In this document: positions 13,201 through 25,284 of the stretch, piece after piece | How positions within the stretch are numbered: the first letter of the stretch is position 1 | Layout: the number at the start of each line of letters is the position of its first letter | Source of the DNA: Rhopalosiphum padi | Lineage: Eukaryota > Arthropoda > Insecta > Hemiptera > Aphididae | NCBI RefSeq assembly: GCF_020882245.1 | Contig: NC_083597.1 | Coordinates: 88,452,152 to 88,516,151, forward strand | Length of the DNA: 64,000 bases | Direction of reading: 5' to 3' | The notes under the pieces: model-generated | Databases searched by the model: none | What the model was told of the DNA's origin: nothing | Seen by the model: only the letters and a program-made list of their open reading frames with translations | Made by a program: the position numbers and the translations under genes

Positions 13201-15600
13201 TATGCTATGTTAGATAAAATGTCGTTTAATAATTTTAATATTTTATCCGATTTGACGCCTTGAATTATTTATCGTGCACATTTTCCAACTACTAGACTAA
13301 CCAGTGTAAAATTGTTCATATCTTGACTACAACCTTAACTGGACTTTGTGTACAATACTCGATTTCCTGCTTTTCCGTTACATATTATTTATGTCTTATA
13401 TTTCTGGTAAGTACCTACTTATGTAATAGTTAATTCCTTTTAGACCAGTCTGCATCTAAAAGGAATTAGGAAATAAGTCTGTCTGTAGCTTTAATAAGTA
13501 CATAAATAGAATTTTTTATTCGGTCGAAACCTTATTATTACTGAATATTGTATTAATCCTAGTAAACAAAAAAAAAATACAACAAACGATTGGTATGCTA
13601 TCTATTATTAATATTATACAATTTTAGCATATTAATTGTGAAATGTATATATAATGTATATAAAATGGCGTGTTCATAAAAAAAAAAAAAAAAAAAACTA
13701 TGACGCATAAATTATTTGTTTTCTTCTTCTGTTTGTTAAATGTTAGTTATTTTTAATAAGATTCTTAGGATTTACAATAACTAAATTTCACGAAACAAAA
13801 TATTTATTCACATTATTACTATATTATACCTGTGGATTTTATTAAAACCATTTATAATATATGACATTATGTTATTATGATTTACACTGTGAATAAGTTG
13901 GGGACATATTATGCACATATTTACGAGAAGAAAATTTATTACACTAAATATGGGACGGTCGTCAGAGGAGAACATTGAAAAGTTCAATAATAAATACCAT
14001 TCGATTTGAAACAAAATTGTAACTTCGCCAAAGTATATAGTAACACAAACGTCTTTGAAGGGTTTCCAGGGATTTCTTATAGTCATTGATGTTAAACCGA
14101 TAGCACAAAATTGCATTAAATGCGTACTCGTATTGTATTTAAGTGTAATCATGACAAAATTATAAAATATTCTTAGTATTTCATGTATTTTGTATATCTT
14201 ATTATGACAAATATTAGGATAATATAGTTGGTTTTTTTTTAATTTAGTGGTATACCATACAGAAATAGATTCCCCGATATCTATTTTTAAGTAATGATAT
14301 TATGTAGATTAAATATTATGTTATTGACAAATAATTAAACATCATTTACGCGTAATAGAATTTACAAACATATTTTTTAGCTCAATAAAACGTATTAAAA
14401 TCCTACGATACGATATTGCACTATAACTATTATTTATTTGAAGGGAAGAAATAAAAAGCTAGGTTACCTATAATACGTATCTTTTAACGGTTTTTTTTTT
14501 TTTTTTTTAGAGTTATTTTGTTCTAAAGAAAGTCCAAGACCCAAAACTTTGACAATATCAACCCAGAAGACTGTATACATGGCAGCCGTACGTACATACT
14601 TCACTAAGAATATTGTGATAACACTCGAATTCGAGGGGCCGAGAAAAAAAGTATAGAAAACTTTGAGTTCTGGTCTTCGATCATTTGTTGTCTAATGCGT
14701 ATTGCGTATATACCTACGAGTATATTATACTCTGTCGCTTTGTTGCGACGTCCCGTTCGCGAAATGCCTGTAAACGATTTAATTTCAAAAAAATAAATAA
14801 AAAAATAAAACATGTCACAATTTTGTTTTTTACGATCAGCAATTTTTAATTCGTATTATAGTCTCGTCTTTATTATACGTATTAAATACCATGTTTATCA
14901 ACGGTTTTGTGTTATGTATTTTTTTTTAACGTAATTTTACAACAGTGAAACCATTTTACGTTATCTGAGCACGTAATTATCAGTTTAGGTCCCTAAATAT
15001 AATTCTCGGTACTCGAGAAGGCCTATTATGCTCCAGGGGCTTGTTCCTTATGTTAATTTTAACTTATCATTTTTTTTTTATCTTATTAAACCTTAAATTA
15101 TTATTATTATTGACTTCGACGTATTATTTAAAACGAGTTTACAAAAACAAATTATAATATTAAATACAATTACGTTTATTAATTATTATCGACGAGAAAT
15201 TTAGGACTATAGGTTGTTGTATTATTTACAAAGTTTTAGAATTTATTTGCATAATATTTAAATTGATCGTGCAATGCATATGTATATATGTATTAAATTA
15301 AAACGATGAGATAATCTATGTATATACAAATGAAAATATGGTTTTCGATTTATTTTATCGATATCATCGTATTATTATTAGGTATAGTATTATTATAGTG
15401 AATAGTGATTGTTTATCGTTTAAAATTATAATTATTATTGATGGCTTTCCATTGTTATAAAAACCTTATGTGTTTGAACATAAACTTTATAGTATTTTAC
15501 GAGCATATTTTATCAATATTATAAGGAATTATCCGATTGTTGAATTTTGTTAATCCCACAGATTCGTTTATATTAATAATATTAATTCATTATCGCTATG
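10300..15600. other. AT-rich DNA, no recognised gene
   Basis: Contains a 114-codon minus-strand frame (14152-13808) with plus-strand frames open over the same bases. None is recognisable, and a frame of that length is expected by chance in a window this size. The hairpin at 13431-13468 is the only structured element. Confidence 0.5.
13431..13468. repeat. Perfect 14-bp-stem hairpin
   Basis: TAATTCCTTTTAGA at 13431-13444 is exactly complementary to TCTAAAAGGAATTA at 13455-13468, with a 10-base loop (CCAGTCTGCA). No gene lies nearby. Function is unknown. Confidence 0.6.
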
Positions 15601-15651
15601 CAAAGTTACTTCGCCGGTGCTATGTTTGAACCATCAAATAATGTTTTTTAT

Positions 15652-15804
15652 CTAATGGACTGAGCGGGAGGCTGCCGCTGATGGACTATATGGATACAGC
15701 GGGCTCGCGTCGGATGGCGTTTTACATAAATAAAAATTTGCATTTGAAATATTCAGTCCAACACTTTTGCCGAGTTGATAAAATTGATTTATATTCGATG
15801 ATAC
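15652..15804 (-). CDS. Candidate terminal coding exon, unrecognised
   Basis: A minus-strand frame without ATG runs from an acceptor-like TTTCCAACCAG at 15805-15815 to a TAG at 15652-15654. It reads in part QFYQLGKSVGLNISNAN and ends with TPSDASPLYPYSPSAAASRS then VH. The last 20 codons are GC-rich (GCG, AGC, CCG, CTG, GCC, TCC) in otherwise AT-rich DNA, which looks more like coding than background. The acceptor is phase 0. I cannot match it to a family. It might be an exon of a large minus-strand gene, or a fragment of an element. Confidence 0.3.
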   Translation of the reverse strand, partial: VSSNINQFYQLGKSVGLNISNANFYLCKTPSDASPLYPYSPSAAASRSVH

Positions 15805-15937
15805 CTGGTTGGAAACTTTAATCGTCGTCAAAACTTAAATACGCAATGACCACAAATTGACATCTTTGCGTATTGGAGTGGTTTCAAATTTTTAAAGTAC
15901 CTTATATACGCCCAAAGTTTCGTAAAAGCTACACACC

Positions 15938-15974
<37 letters not shown>
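15938..15974. repeat. (CA)n-(TA)n compound microsatellite
   Basis: CA units pass directly into TA units. Confidence 0.85.
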
Positions 15975-16029
15975 TGTAACTAGTACATAAGAGTTTTGTG
16001 AGTGTATCTCATACATTTTCCCTGTGGAT

Positions 16030-16206
16030 TCTGTTTGTATACTCGGTTTTCGTCCACCGGGTCTTTGAGCAAAAAGGGAAAAAAGTTTCGTTTTAGTCCC
16101 CTCTACGGGTCTGAAGACAGGGGTAACTATGAATTATTTACTTCGGCAGCACAACGGACATCGGTCTCCCGCAGTGGGTTCACACAAATGCCATTAATGT
16201 AACTAG
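16030..16206. other. GC-richer islet with open frames on both strands
   Basis: The plus strand has a 66-codon frame (16002-16202) with SPLYGSEDRGNYELFTSAAQ and RTSVSRSGFTQMPLM. The minus strand reads INGICVNPLRETDVRCAAEV then NNS and stop at 16127-16129. It could be an exon or an old piece of a repeat element. The strand is undecided. Confidence 0.25.
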
Positions 16207-16209
16207 CGG

Positions 16210-17075
16210 CGTTATTTCTTTAGAAATGCTTGCATTATTGTTTATGGTTAAGTATAAAAAGAAATAAGAGAGAATAAGAGCTTAACTATATATATATATA
16301 TTATTTCAATATGTCTCTAATTGGACCTAGAAAAAATATTACGATTATACAATTCAAAAGTTTTTCGAATCAGACATATTAGATTTTGGTTTGGATATTA
16401 TTTATTTATTACTTATATTATTTACGAATATAAATACATAGTTTAATTAGAAATATATTTGTATTCAATATACTATTATATAATTTTTTGTAAGTATGCA
16501 CTACGAAATAAATATCGAAGAATTGAAAACGATATGATAGTTTACTCATCAAAGTAAAACTTGAAATCAATATTATTGCTTTTTTCATTACGATAGAAAA
16601 TTATTTGAAGAAACAATTGAACTTAACAAAGATTATTGTTTTATCATAATATTAACTAAAAACAAAGTGTTATCATAGGATGAATTAAGAGTATTTCGCT
16701 TTAATACTTATGAGTTTTTTATTACTATTGTTGTTTTGAACTGAGCATTTTGTTTTGAAAGCATATACCGATTGTAGTCTATACACGTAAATATATACGT
16801 TCAATTTCCGTATTTTTGACAAGGACATTTCAAAACGAACTCAAAACAAACGTTCGGGAATTGTTGTGTTATCGAAAATATCGCGTGGACGAGTAGATAC
16901 AACAATAACATAAACGCATCGTATCGATTTTCTGGTTTTGAAACAACAATAATTTTAATTCTTATTCAAACTTGAATCACAACATAAAAATGTATTAGAT
17001 AAATATATATAATATTATGTAATATACCTGTTACCTAATCACGAAATTTGTGTGCTCATATACATTTATTAACAA
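16210..17075. other. AT-rich DNA, nothing recognised
   Basis: No frame or repeat of note. Confidence 0.6.
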
Positions 17076-17079
17076 TTTA

Positions 17080-19290
17080 TATAACAAACGGACGAGTGCG
17101 ATGCGAATAAGACGTATAATGTGGCACATAATTTAATTACACCTACTTCGTAATTTATAATATGCTGACCCGAGCGCGTCCGTGAGATTTTATAATTTCG
17201 GCAGTTTTTTAAACGGACTTCGCGAACAAACGGAAATAGAGAAAAGAGAACACATTACAGTGTAATACGTTTACGCTATATTTTACAAATCGCTACTGTG
17301 AACTCATACTGTAGTCATTTCGGAAAACCAACCGGGCGCGCTCGCGTTATCTACACTCACGTGCATACATTACGCACAGTCGTGTGCGTATAGGAAACAC
17401 TATAGTAGACACCGTCGAGGACGACGGCGTTTCGTCGTTTTTCAGCTCACCGCCCCGCCCCGATAGCGCTCCCCCCCCCCGCTCGCCGCCTCGCCGTCCA
17501 CCGGTGAGCGCAGTCGGAAATCTCGTATTTACTTTACTCGCGCCCCGCGACACATATATCAACTAGATTTTTCCGCGACGCGTTCGGCGCGGGACGACAA
17601 AAGACGATTTATTGCAGCCAACACCTGGATTAATAGGTTTTCCCGGATACTGCAGGACGGTAAAACAAAATAATAAGAATACGAAAAAAAAAAAAGGCGA
17701 GATAATTCTACGTTTTTTCATCGGCTCATCCTTTCCGCCTCTCGCGCCCGTAACACTTCTACACACTATATAATATAAACAGCATATAATATATAAACTA
17801 CGCGTTGCATCACATAATGCGCGCTACACACGTCGAAAATTGTCGATGTATACGCGGCGGCTCATCCGTTGGTCACACACGCGTTAACTTATTCAGAACG
17901 ATTTATCACGGTCGAGTGTGCGTGAAATACACTAACGCGCCGCCCGGGGGGGGGGGGTAGAGGACGCGTAGTCGTTTTTGAATTATTACGCAGTTATTTA
18001 CTATATCGCGTTTCGGTCGTATACGACGTACGCACGTTAAACGAGCGCTAGAAATCCGCGCGAATATTGTCGGCTGTACCGCGTGCAGGACGATTCGGAT
18101 TCGTACGACTTATCGCGATAATAAGCACTACGACATACAGTCATCGTAGCCACACAGACGGACACGGCGGGGCAGAGGTAAACAAGTAAAAACCACCGGT
18201 TCTCCGTACTTTTCGCATTTGTCGCGAAACATTTTAAAACTTATTTTACGTTATTGATTTACAATCAAACGCGCTGGCAGTATTCATTTATTTTAAGACG
18301 AAACATAGAAATCGTATTGATTAATGATGACATCCATATATTATAGTATATACAGTATACACACTTAGTGACGACTAGTTTGGGCTACACCTACAGAAAA
18401 GCGCCGGATCCGCTGCGTCAATCTATCTGGCGACGACTGTGCGTCTCGTTTTATGGACGTACGACGCGTGCTACGCGAGTCTCCGAGACGACGCGGCGAG
18501 CGACATTTCGTTTTCGGGCAAAACTCCGATTTTCCAAAAAATTCGACAGAAGTCTGCCCGAGACCGCGAGGAAAACCGATGGTCAACCGCGACGGGACTG
18601 TACCGATAACAATATAATCGTCTGCGCCGCGTTGTCGGTGTTGATTTGTACGCGCGAAATCCGCACAAACGGCAGACTGGAGCGCGCGCCGGATGATCGT
18701 TAAAAGCGCGAGCGCCGTCGGCCCACACGCAATACATAATAATATAATGACATTATTATTCGAGCACCATATATATATATATGTATATGTATATCGGATA
18801 AAGGGCGCGGGCGGCCGTGCACTTAGTTCGGGCGATGTTAATGAAATTTTACAAAGATCTAAGAGCCTATCGCGCAGGCGCGGGCGCGTCCTATCCGCCG
18901 TCGTCGTATCCGCCGTTATCCGCGTTTAATGCGCTTAATCTCTTAGGGTGAACGCACGACGAGTGAATAATACGAACGATTTATACGCACACATATTATA
19001 TACATATTGCGTAGACTCGTATTACTCTACACGTTGTACGATAATACGTTATACGGGCGCGCGGACCCAAGTTCATGCACTATGCGTTGTACCGACGAGC
19101 AAAGGCCGTACCGCCGTTTAACAAAAGCAGACGCGCATACGCTTTCTCGCTCCGCGGATATGAAAACGAGATGTGAGCCGCTCGAAGACGCGAAGAAGTC
19201 GCCGTCCGTATTTACGCGGTGTTCGCGGAATGAAAGGCGAGTGGAAATCCTACTTACACCGGTGTTATGACGATATTATTATGCAGCGTA
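17080..19290. other. CpG-rich island, possible promoter or first exons
   Basis: Very rich in CG compared with its flanks, with C- and G-runs (17470-17480, 17944-17957). It contains donor-like sites, GCAGAG|GTAAAC at 18180 (+) and CCGGT|GTAAGT near 19260 (-). Several overlapping frames are open on both strands, as expected where stops are scarce; the longest is 111 codons and unrecognised. Confidence 0.5.
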
Positions 19291-19808
19291 TTGTCCACGT
19301 ATTATGTTTTATTGGATAAAATACCGTTAATAACGTAAAAGGCCACGTCGAATGTCTATAACATAGTATTTGCTGCTTTTCGTGAAATGTATTGAAGAAA
19401 AAAAAATAAACAGGAAAAATCACTTCCCTCGGAAACTAAAAGTAGAATAATAACCGTTGTGAGAAATATCGTTTTAAACGATATAATAATATTGTAAATG
19501 ACTTGATTAAATCAATATTATACCGTCGTGGAAACGATGGAATAGATATTCATAATATTGCAATCATCAATACTTGACGAAAATCACTAATAATGTTAGG
19601 TTTATTTTATTCTATTCGAACAGAACGAGCCGTTGTCTAACAGCGGTTAGGTATCATCTCGTAGGAGTTCATACTGTTATGAGGCGTATTGTATTGTCAT
19701 AATCGTTTTAAAGATTAAACGGAGAAAAACGTTGTATAAATGATGTTTAACGCATTTAGTAAAAAAAAAAAAAATAAAATAAAATATATACATTTTATAA
19801 AATAACGC

Positions 19809-19844
19809 TGTAAAACTAATACATTCAGCGCTCTGCTCGGAATC
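19809..19844. repeat. End fragment of the GATTCTGAGCGGAG repeat
   Basis: TGTAAAACTAATACATTCAG followed by CGCTCTGCTCGGAATC matches the right end of the family with several changes. Only the terminal 36 bases are recognisable. Confidence 0.4.
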
Positions 19845-22095
19845 AAATATGATGTAATGTCGCTCGGCCCGTTATGAGAAACCGCGCTGGTTGCGTACAC
19901 ACAAACGATGTTAATCCGTAAACTGTACACACTTAATAATATGTCATATATATATATATATATATACACGTATAACTATTTGTAGAAAAACACGCATAAT
20001 ATCTCACCTATACAATATATTACACTCGAATGGAAACTTATACGGATGGCTTGTCTAAGCCTGTGTAGGAATTCCTATACACATTTAAGATTCCGGGCGG
20101 AGAGACGGTTTTAAAATGATGTCTGTGTGCGTATTTTTTTTTTTTTTTTTTAATACACTTTTTAATGACAAATATGTTGAAATCATCAATGTCGTAGGAA
20201 TTTTATTATACTAAAATAGATCTGGTTTGTACATTGAGGTTTCAAAAGTGGAAATTTCTCAGCACTTATCAAAATAACCGCAAAAACTAAAATGTTTTTT
20301 TACGAAGAAAACGATTTATTTTTATTTTTGCATTTTAAAAATAATTACTTCTTACAGTAATTAAAAAAAATCGAAAATCTATTAGAAAATTTTAAATTAT
20401 TTTTAGAAACGTTTGAATTTTAAATGTAAACGAAATTTGTCAAGATTGTGAATTTTGTTTTGTTAACATATTATATAATAGGTTAACGACCGTCTACACT
20501 CGGAATTGTTCCTTATCGTAGGTATACAATAATTTATCATCAGCACATCCATTACAGTGACCTACTAAATTACAAGGTACACTTGACATCCACGATAAAG
20601 CAGAGCAGTTACATATTTGTTCGTTTTTTCTTTATAATTCGATCATACAATTACCACGTGTATTGGGTTAAGTTATTTTCCTGCTAAAAACCATAGCGAT
20701 CTTTAGCTATAATTTTCTTGATTTTATTTATTTTTTACTTATTTTTACCTTTTTATTTTTACTGACTTAATAAAACACGTTAATACTATTTAACGTCGTG
20801 TATTCAGATACTTGGAAAAATAACTATGCTCATTACTCACGAATGGAAATAATTGTGAAAACTTGAAGCGTTTCATTTGAAATATTATTAACGTGTTATA
20901 GTTGAAATATTTATGCAAGACTATTGCTTGCATCGTTTTTTTTAAATACTAGGTAATATCGTTTTCTTGCAAAACGGGAATAATTGCAATAATGTTATAC
21001 TTGATAATATACTACATATATTTTTTGTCTATCAGCTATTTTCATATTATAACCCTGCGGTTTGTATGTATGACTAATCAGAACTCAAAACTTGAGAGCC
21101 AGTAAATTATATCAGTGAAAAATTCTGTAAGTGATAGGTGATTTATAAAGTATTAACATAAACCTATGATTGACAGTTTAACTATTAGGAGAACACAAAC
21201 AATTATGTTATTAGCTAGTTGGTGTAGTTGTGACGCATTTTCCAACAAATTAATTATTTGTTGAATTTAAATTTTGTAATTTTTTATGGAATTGTATAAT
21301 GTAGACGGTAATCTGAATAATTAGGTTAAATCTAGAAGATAAAAAATCTCACCCGTTTTAGGTGAAAATTCTTGCGTGTTATTCTATTCAAATTCTTAAG
21401 TCGCTAACCGTGTTTATACATTCTCAAAGGATTGTAATGCCTATAATTAACCTTAGTTTGCACCGACCTGGATGGAAGTAACATTTTAAGTGGTCGAGGT
21501 AGAAGATTTGTTTTCTCAATCTATCACTCGCGTAACATATAGCTAGATGAATTGTGGTCTGCATTTCCATGAATATTATTCCCAAGTTGAGTTTAAGGTG
21601 CTGTTCTATAATATATAGAAAATAATTAAAACTAAAAAAATCTGATTCTGTTGGATGGTTGATGATTTTTTTTTTTTTACATACATTTTATACAAAGGTC
21701 AAAGACCATAGAAAATATTCCACGCTTGTATAATAAAAAAAAAAAAAAAAAATACTTTTGAAAGTATGTAATGTAACGAAAGATATTAGAACTCGAAAAG
21801 AGTATCACAAATGCAAGAAATTGCAGAGCGCGATTCACGATAATACAATATTATTATTATATAAAATATGTCATGTAAAACAAGCCGTGAAAACAAATCT
21901 ACTACCGTTAAACAAATCCTAAAAATCTAGTTGTGTAGATATAGTTATAGTGCGGAAAATATAAAAACGATTTTTATATAATCATATGTTATTTGTTTCC
22001 GGGTATATATTTGTTCGGAACTCAACTATGCCTGAATGCGTGACGTATGAATAATATTTGAATAAGAATGCGTTACTTTTAAATTCCCTTGACAG

Positions 22096-22180
22096 ATCCG
22101 CATACAAAACCATCTACCACTATAAAACCATTCTAAAAGTAACCGGAAACGATTACTTTGTTTACTACGAGTTGACTTAA
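22096..22180 (+). CDS. Candidate short terminal coding exon, unrecognised
   Basis: After a good acceptor, AAATTCCCTTGACAG, the frame reads SAYKTIYHYKTILKV then TGNDYFVYYELT and stops with TAA. Third codon positions favour C (TAC, ACC, ATC, TAC, CAC, ACC, AAC, GAC/GAT, TAC), unlike the surrounding DNA. The intron would be phase 2. The frame stays open for some 13 codons upstream of the acceptor. The family is unknown. Confidence 0.28.
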
Positions 22181-22593
22181 ACTTTTCCGTTATCAGTTGC
22201 AAAATTTCATTCTAGAGTCAAAATTCAAAAAATAATCGTATATAAAAAAAAATAACATCAATTGTAAATCTTGTGCGCTAAGTACACAAATCATCAGTGC
22301 GATTTCGCTACATTTCTACATCTACACGAAATGAAGCTAAAATCAAGAATCTAAAATTTACTATAACTTCAACTGCTAAACATTTTACTAGTTAAATACC
22401 ATACAATAGAAATTGTACATAATCTGCTATTAAGAATTATATTATTGTTTGTTTGTATAGAATCTATACTAACCATCTCATTAGGAACCTTTTTTTATTT
22501 GTACCAATACAATATTATAATAAAACATATACTTATTTATGAACAATAAATTAAATTTTTTATTGCATACTTTTGTGTAACAATATTTTTTTT

Positions 22594-22656
22594 AACGCGT
22601 CTGTCGGATTTTTTTTTTTAAGTAGGCGGTAAAGAAAAAAAGGTTGGGAACCACTG
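22594..22656. repeat. Terminus of a hAT-like element
   Basis: Read on the minus strand the end is CAGTGGTTCCCAACCT followed by a T-run, a common hAT-type terminus. No matching opposite end was found nearby, although AGGAACCTTTTTTTAT near 22482 could be a worn partner. Confidence 0.4.
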
Positions 22657-25258
22657 GTATAGATCGAAATCTGGTTTAATGTATAAATATATAGAATTTC
22701 AAAATGTATTTTATATTATGTTTATTTGTAAAATGTTTTTAATTGAATGTTATCAATATGAGATATACTAATATTGTTTAAAACGTACAACTTCAAACTA
22801 GGATAATCGTTTATTATTATTACCTTTTAGGTAAGAGATGGAGTCACTCAAGTATTATAAAATATGAGTTTATTTCTAATCATAAACATAAGCAATTTTA
22901 TAAAGCATGATTTACCTATATAGTATTTAATATGATGAATTTAAACTTTACCTGGTGCATATGGTAAGACGGAAATCGAGTTAATAAATCATAAATACAA
23001 GATTTTTATGGAGTGTATGGAGTCTCATATTCATAAAATAATGATATTATATATAAGTATATAAAAAATAACCTACAACAAGCGTTAGTCACTACATAAA
23101 GTAAATGTTCGTTAGTAAGTATGTTATGCATAAATACTTACGTTACAGATTAACTTATCATAATAATTATTTTTCAATACAATTGAATTGAAATCCATGT
23201 TTCACAATATACAGTTGAAAAATCTTGATAAATTATAATAATATATTGTGCATTGTATGCAAGAATTGAAAAAAAATAAGTTGGTTATAACTTTTCAGCG
23301 ATCTAAGGGAGTCTTCAGAAATGGGCCAGACTTAACGATAGAAGACAAGAATCTGTATAGTTTTGATTCATAATTAATGACGTTAAAATATACTGTGGCG
23401 TGATTTTAGAAATGCATGTTAAATAACTTCTCTTCTACCAATCGTAATAACAATCATAAAAAAATAGAAAAAAAAACTATGGGGTGAGAATATACATCTT
23501 TGTGTCACGTAGATGACGCCCTTGAATTTAAATACTAATAAAAAAAATATTTTTTAAATAATACTACTGTTGGACGATTTTTAAAGCAGTCAACCTAATT
23601 TCGTTCATAAATAATATGGCAATAACAACAATACCGTGACGGGTTTGAATAATAATATTAGCCTGTATAATATATACACCATAACGATGGTTTTAGTTAT
23701 GAAATGAATGCTGTACATAATCAAATTTAACCACTGTCACGTTTCTTTTTCTACAGTACGATCGTGGTTTCGGATGGGGTGAATATAAGTATAACGATAA
23801 TAACAATAATAATAATAATGAATCCGCGCAGCCAAACGCGATCGTCGACGTTCACTGTTGTTGTTGCTTTTTTCCCGACGAAATTTTTCCCGGACTCGAT
23901 TAGCCGTCTGTCCGAATGTCGGCGTTTTATCGAACACATAAAATTATGAGCATAAAACAACGTACGCTAAAAACAAGTGCGCAATATTGAAATTCATAAT
24001 ATTCAGCCATGTATTTTAATGTAATTATTGTTAACTGTTTTCGAGCACCTTGTGCGTGGGAGTAGTGTTCAATGTCCATAATTTTTAACGAGATAAAAAC
24101 GTTAAGACACGCTATATATATAATATATATGTGTGTGTGTGTGAGTGTGTATAGTGCACTTCAACAGACCGGATACCTCTAAAACCACATTTATTTTAAT
24201 TAAATTTTAGAAATTTAGCTGTTTGTAGAATAATAATTTGAAATCGATTGTTTTTTATGAAAGGCGTCTGGTCTAAATTAACGTTCTTCTTTGTTTATTT
24301 GTGTTTTTTTTTTTTTTTATTATTGTTATTAAAATGCCCTTTTTCTAATTATAAACGCAAACTGCACTATACAGTGTTTGCAATTTTATCGAGAACCTAA
24401 TATGTTTTTTTCAAATATATAACGGCACTCTTAATAATATTGGAGTACTCGTATTTATTAATATTTTCCTTTTTTTAAATACTTTTCCTGTGTTTGTTCA
24501 TATTTTTTAAAACGTCGATCCCTTTTTGTACCATAATTGTAGCATTATTATTACGGCAGTCAACAATTCATTTTATCTCTCCGCTACACGCATGCGAGAG
24601 CGGAGACTTAAAATAATAATTACGGCCAGTAATCTATTGAATGTTCATAACGTTAACGTTTTCAGAAAATAATATGTACCATTGTGCAGTGTATGTAAAA
24701 TGAAATCAAGTATTTACTATTTTAATAAATAATTGTCTTTAGTTTATAGGTTTACCCTAGATAGTTATTAAAAAAAAAAAAAAAATGCAAACCTAATCAA
24801 AATGTACAATTTATACGGATGAATCGTAAAATATTATGATCAGTTTTAAGACTTTTTACATGCGATTGTTTCAAACTATATAATTTATTAATATAATGAT
24901 ATATAAAATATCTTCTTACATTTTTTCAATGCACATACACACTATACATTTTAAGTATTTATGAGTAAAACCATATTTTATTTTTCTAATCAAATACCTA
25001 CGATTCAATTACTTACGATAAGGATTATTATTAGTTTATTTTATTTTAATTAAAATACCAATATTCTGGAATTATTACAATAAAGCTAAAATTGTCTTCA
25101 TATAACCGCCTTGTTTGTTTTCTAACTAATTATGACAATAATGATAATAATAATAATGCATTCCATTTAATATCGAAATCACAATAATTGGTGTAATTTT
25201 AGACAGTTGAATTTAGCTGGGTACTGTGTTATAAAATATAATAATATTATGTGTACGT

Positions 25259-25264
25259 TTTATT
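25259..25264 (-). promoter_or_regulatory. Poly(A) signal of the CSP gene
   Basis: AATAAA on the minus strand, about 20 bases after the CSP stop codon and directly after an A/T run. The position is unusually close to the stop, so the 3' UTR would be very short unless a later signal is used. Confidence 0.45.
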
Positions 25265-25284
25265 AAAAAAAAAAAAAAATTGTA

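Larger units (their letters stand above)
19300..25250. other. AT-rich DNA with worn repeat pieces
   Basis: Apart from the fragments listed separately, 20050-20110 holds TGTAGGAATTCCTATACACA next to GATTCCGGGCGGAGAGACGG, and 20200-20460 resembles the interior of the GATTCTGAGCGGAG repeats. 23740-23950 has overlapping short frames on both strands, in a slightly CG-richer patch. Confidence 0.45.

Noticed and set aside
13808..14152. 114-codon minus-strand open frame
   Set aside because: A frame this long is expected about once or more by chance in 64 kb of this composition; plus-strand frames are open over the same bases and no family is recognisable.
16141..16153. CTTCGGCAGCACA, resembling the 5' end of U6 snRNA
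   Set aside because: The match stops after 13 bases; the rest of U6, including the ACAGAGA region, is absent.
18368..18703. 111-codon plus-strand frame, Arg/Thr-rich
   Set aside because: CpG-rich DNA yields Arg-rich frames on both strands; two minus-strand frames overlap it.
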